Shown: positions 63,623 to 64,000 of the stretch, piece by piece
Layout of the letters: each line of letters begins with the position of its first letter
How positions within the stretch are numbered: position 1 is the stretch's first letter
Assembly (NCBI RefSeq): GCF_004138125.1
Contig: NZ_RXHS01000015.1
Location: 1 to 64,000, forward strand
Source: Seramator thermalis
GTDB lineage: Bacteria; Bacteroidota; Bacteroidia; Bacteroidales; Dysgonomonadaceae
Direction of reading: 5' to 3'
DNA: 64,000 nt
Translations under genes and position numbers: made by a program
The notes under the pieces: generated by a model
Told to the model about the DNA's origin: nothing
Database searches by the model: none
What the model saw: only the letters and a program-made list of their open reading frames with translations

Positions 63623-64000
63623 TGACGACATCGATTTGGGTAACCTGATCAGCATGATACTTACGGCCGACGGCTATCGAGTGCATTATCAGAACTCGTT
63701 GGCGGGAATCGAGGGCATTATTCGGGAATTCAAGCCTTCCATCGCCGTGCTGGATGTTGAAGTGGGCGAAGACGACGGTATTGAAAAAGCCAAGGAAATG
63801 ATTCAAACCCATCCGTCGTTGCCGATCTTGTTCATTTCTTCGCATACCGATATGGATAGTATCCGCCGCGGCATTGGTAGCGGTGGTGTTCATTATTTTC
63901 GCAAACCGTTCGATATACAGGAACTGAAAATATATATCGATCGCTTCACTCATCCCGAAAGAGAGAAAGAAACTTTCGCCGGGATCGGTTGTTATTCGCT
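63594..64000 (+). CDS. Response regulator, 3' end beyond window
   Basis: The visible 135 codons hold a receiver domain: acidic pocket LVDDDIDLG (Asp10-12), phosphoacceptor Asp54 (AVLDVEVG), Ser/Thr switch (FISSHTD) and Lys104 (FRKPF). The sequence after residue 120 is probably the linker to an output domain not in the window, so the DNA-binding class is unknown. It overlaps the kinase by 29 bp and is translationally coupled. Confidence 0.9.
   Translation, partial: MEQTKVLLVDDDIDLGNLISMILTADGYRVHYQNSLAGIEGIIREFKPSIAVLDVEVGEDDGIEKAKEMIQTHPSLPILFISSHTDMDSIRRGIGSGGVHYFRKPFDIQELKIYIDRFTHPEREKETFAGIGCYS

Overview
The window is chromosomal DNA of a Bacteroidota bacterium, most probably of the order Bacteroidales. 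Supporting signs are Bacteroidota-type -7 promoter boxes (TAnnTTTG), a fused FeoA-FeoB, and families typical of the phylum: GLPGLI, OMP_b-brl_3-type barrels, DUF4251, DUF3244, DUF6427-like and BF3164-like lipoproteins. The genus cannot be fixed from the sequence alone.

Left edge (1-7.4 kb) is a graveyard of mobile DNA. An IS21-type istA runs off the left end, and its terminal repeats cut an IS4-type transposase. Then come broken IS3, IS481 and IS1634-like genes, the 3' end of a group II intron (end of its protein plus domains V/VI), the tail of an ABC ATPase and a truncated MNT nucleotidyltransferase. A few small intact genes (two lipoproteins, one membrane protein) survive between the wrecks.

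Core block (7.4-41.7 kb) is ordinary housekeeping: a DUF3575-like barrel, a GHL10 glycosidase-like lipoprotein, a CPA2 antiporter, uvrA, a GYF protein, dgt, feoAB with its small Cys-rich partner, an acyl-CoA ligase, a MATE pump, tRNA-Leu(UAG), purN, acpP-fabF-rnc, pfkA, lpxB, surE, an alkaline phosphatase, a DUF4251 lipoprotein, a membrane protein overlapping purD, a nitronate monooxygenase-like enzyme, a DPP-IV-type peptidase, an HdeD protein and a DUF6146-like lipoprotein. Long intergenic stretches at 16.1-17.0, 39.5-40.6 and 41.7-42.4 kb carry related non-coding repeats.

Accessory block (42.3-62.1 kb, all minus strand) is the notable part: a mosaic, repeatedly duplicated peptide export and modification locus. 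Its unit is [small precursor peptide] - [modifying or accessory gene] - [outer-membrane barrel] - [C39 peptidase gene]. Four outer-membrane receptor genes are each followed within 6-41 bp by the 5' end of a C39 gene. Only one C39 gene is complete (C39-ABC exporter, with a short HlyD partner and a DUF3244 protein); the other three are stumps lacking the catalytic His and Asp. One unit has a 56-residue double-glycine precursor with a C-x2-C-C core, a terminator hairpin, then a radical SAM/SPASM enzyme: a probable RiPP cluster. A second unit has a secreted three-Cys peptide, a hairpin, then a GLPGLI protein. A second double-glycine peptide is duplicated, one copy being a pseudogene.

The right end carries a divergent histidine kinase and response regulator. 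Directly upstream of it lies a four-fold TCTAA direct-repeat array that also occurs upstream of the intact double-glycine peptide, so this two-component pair is a candidate regulator of the locus (inference).
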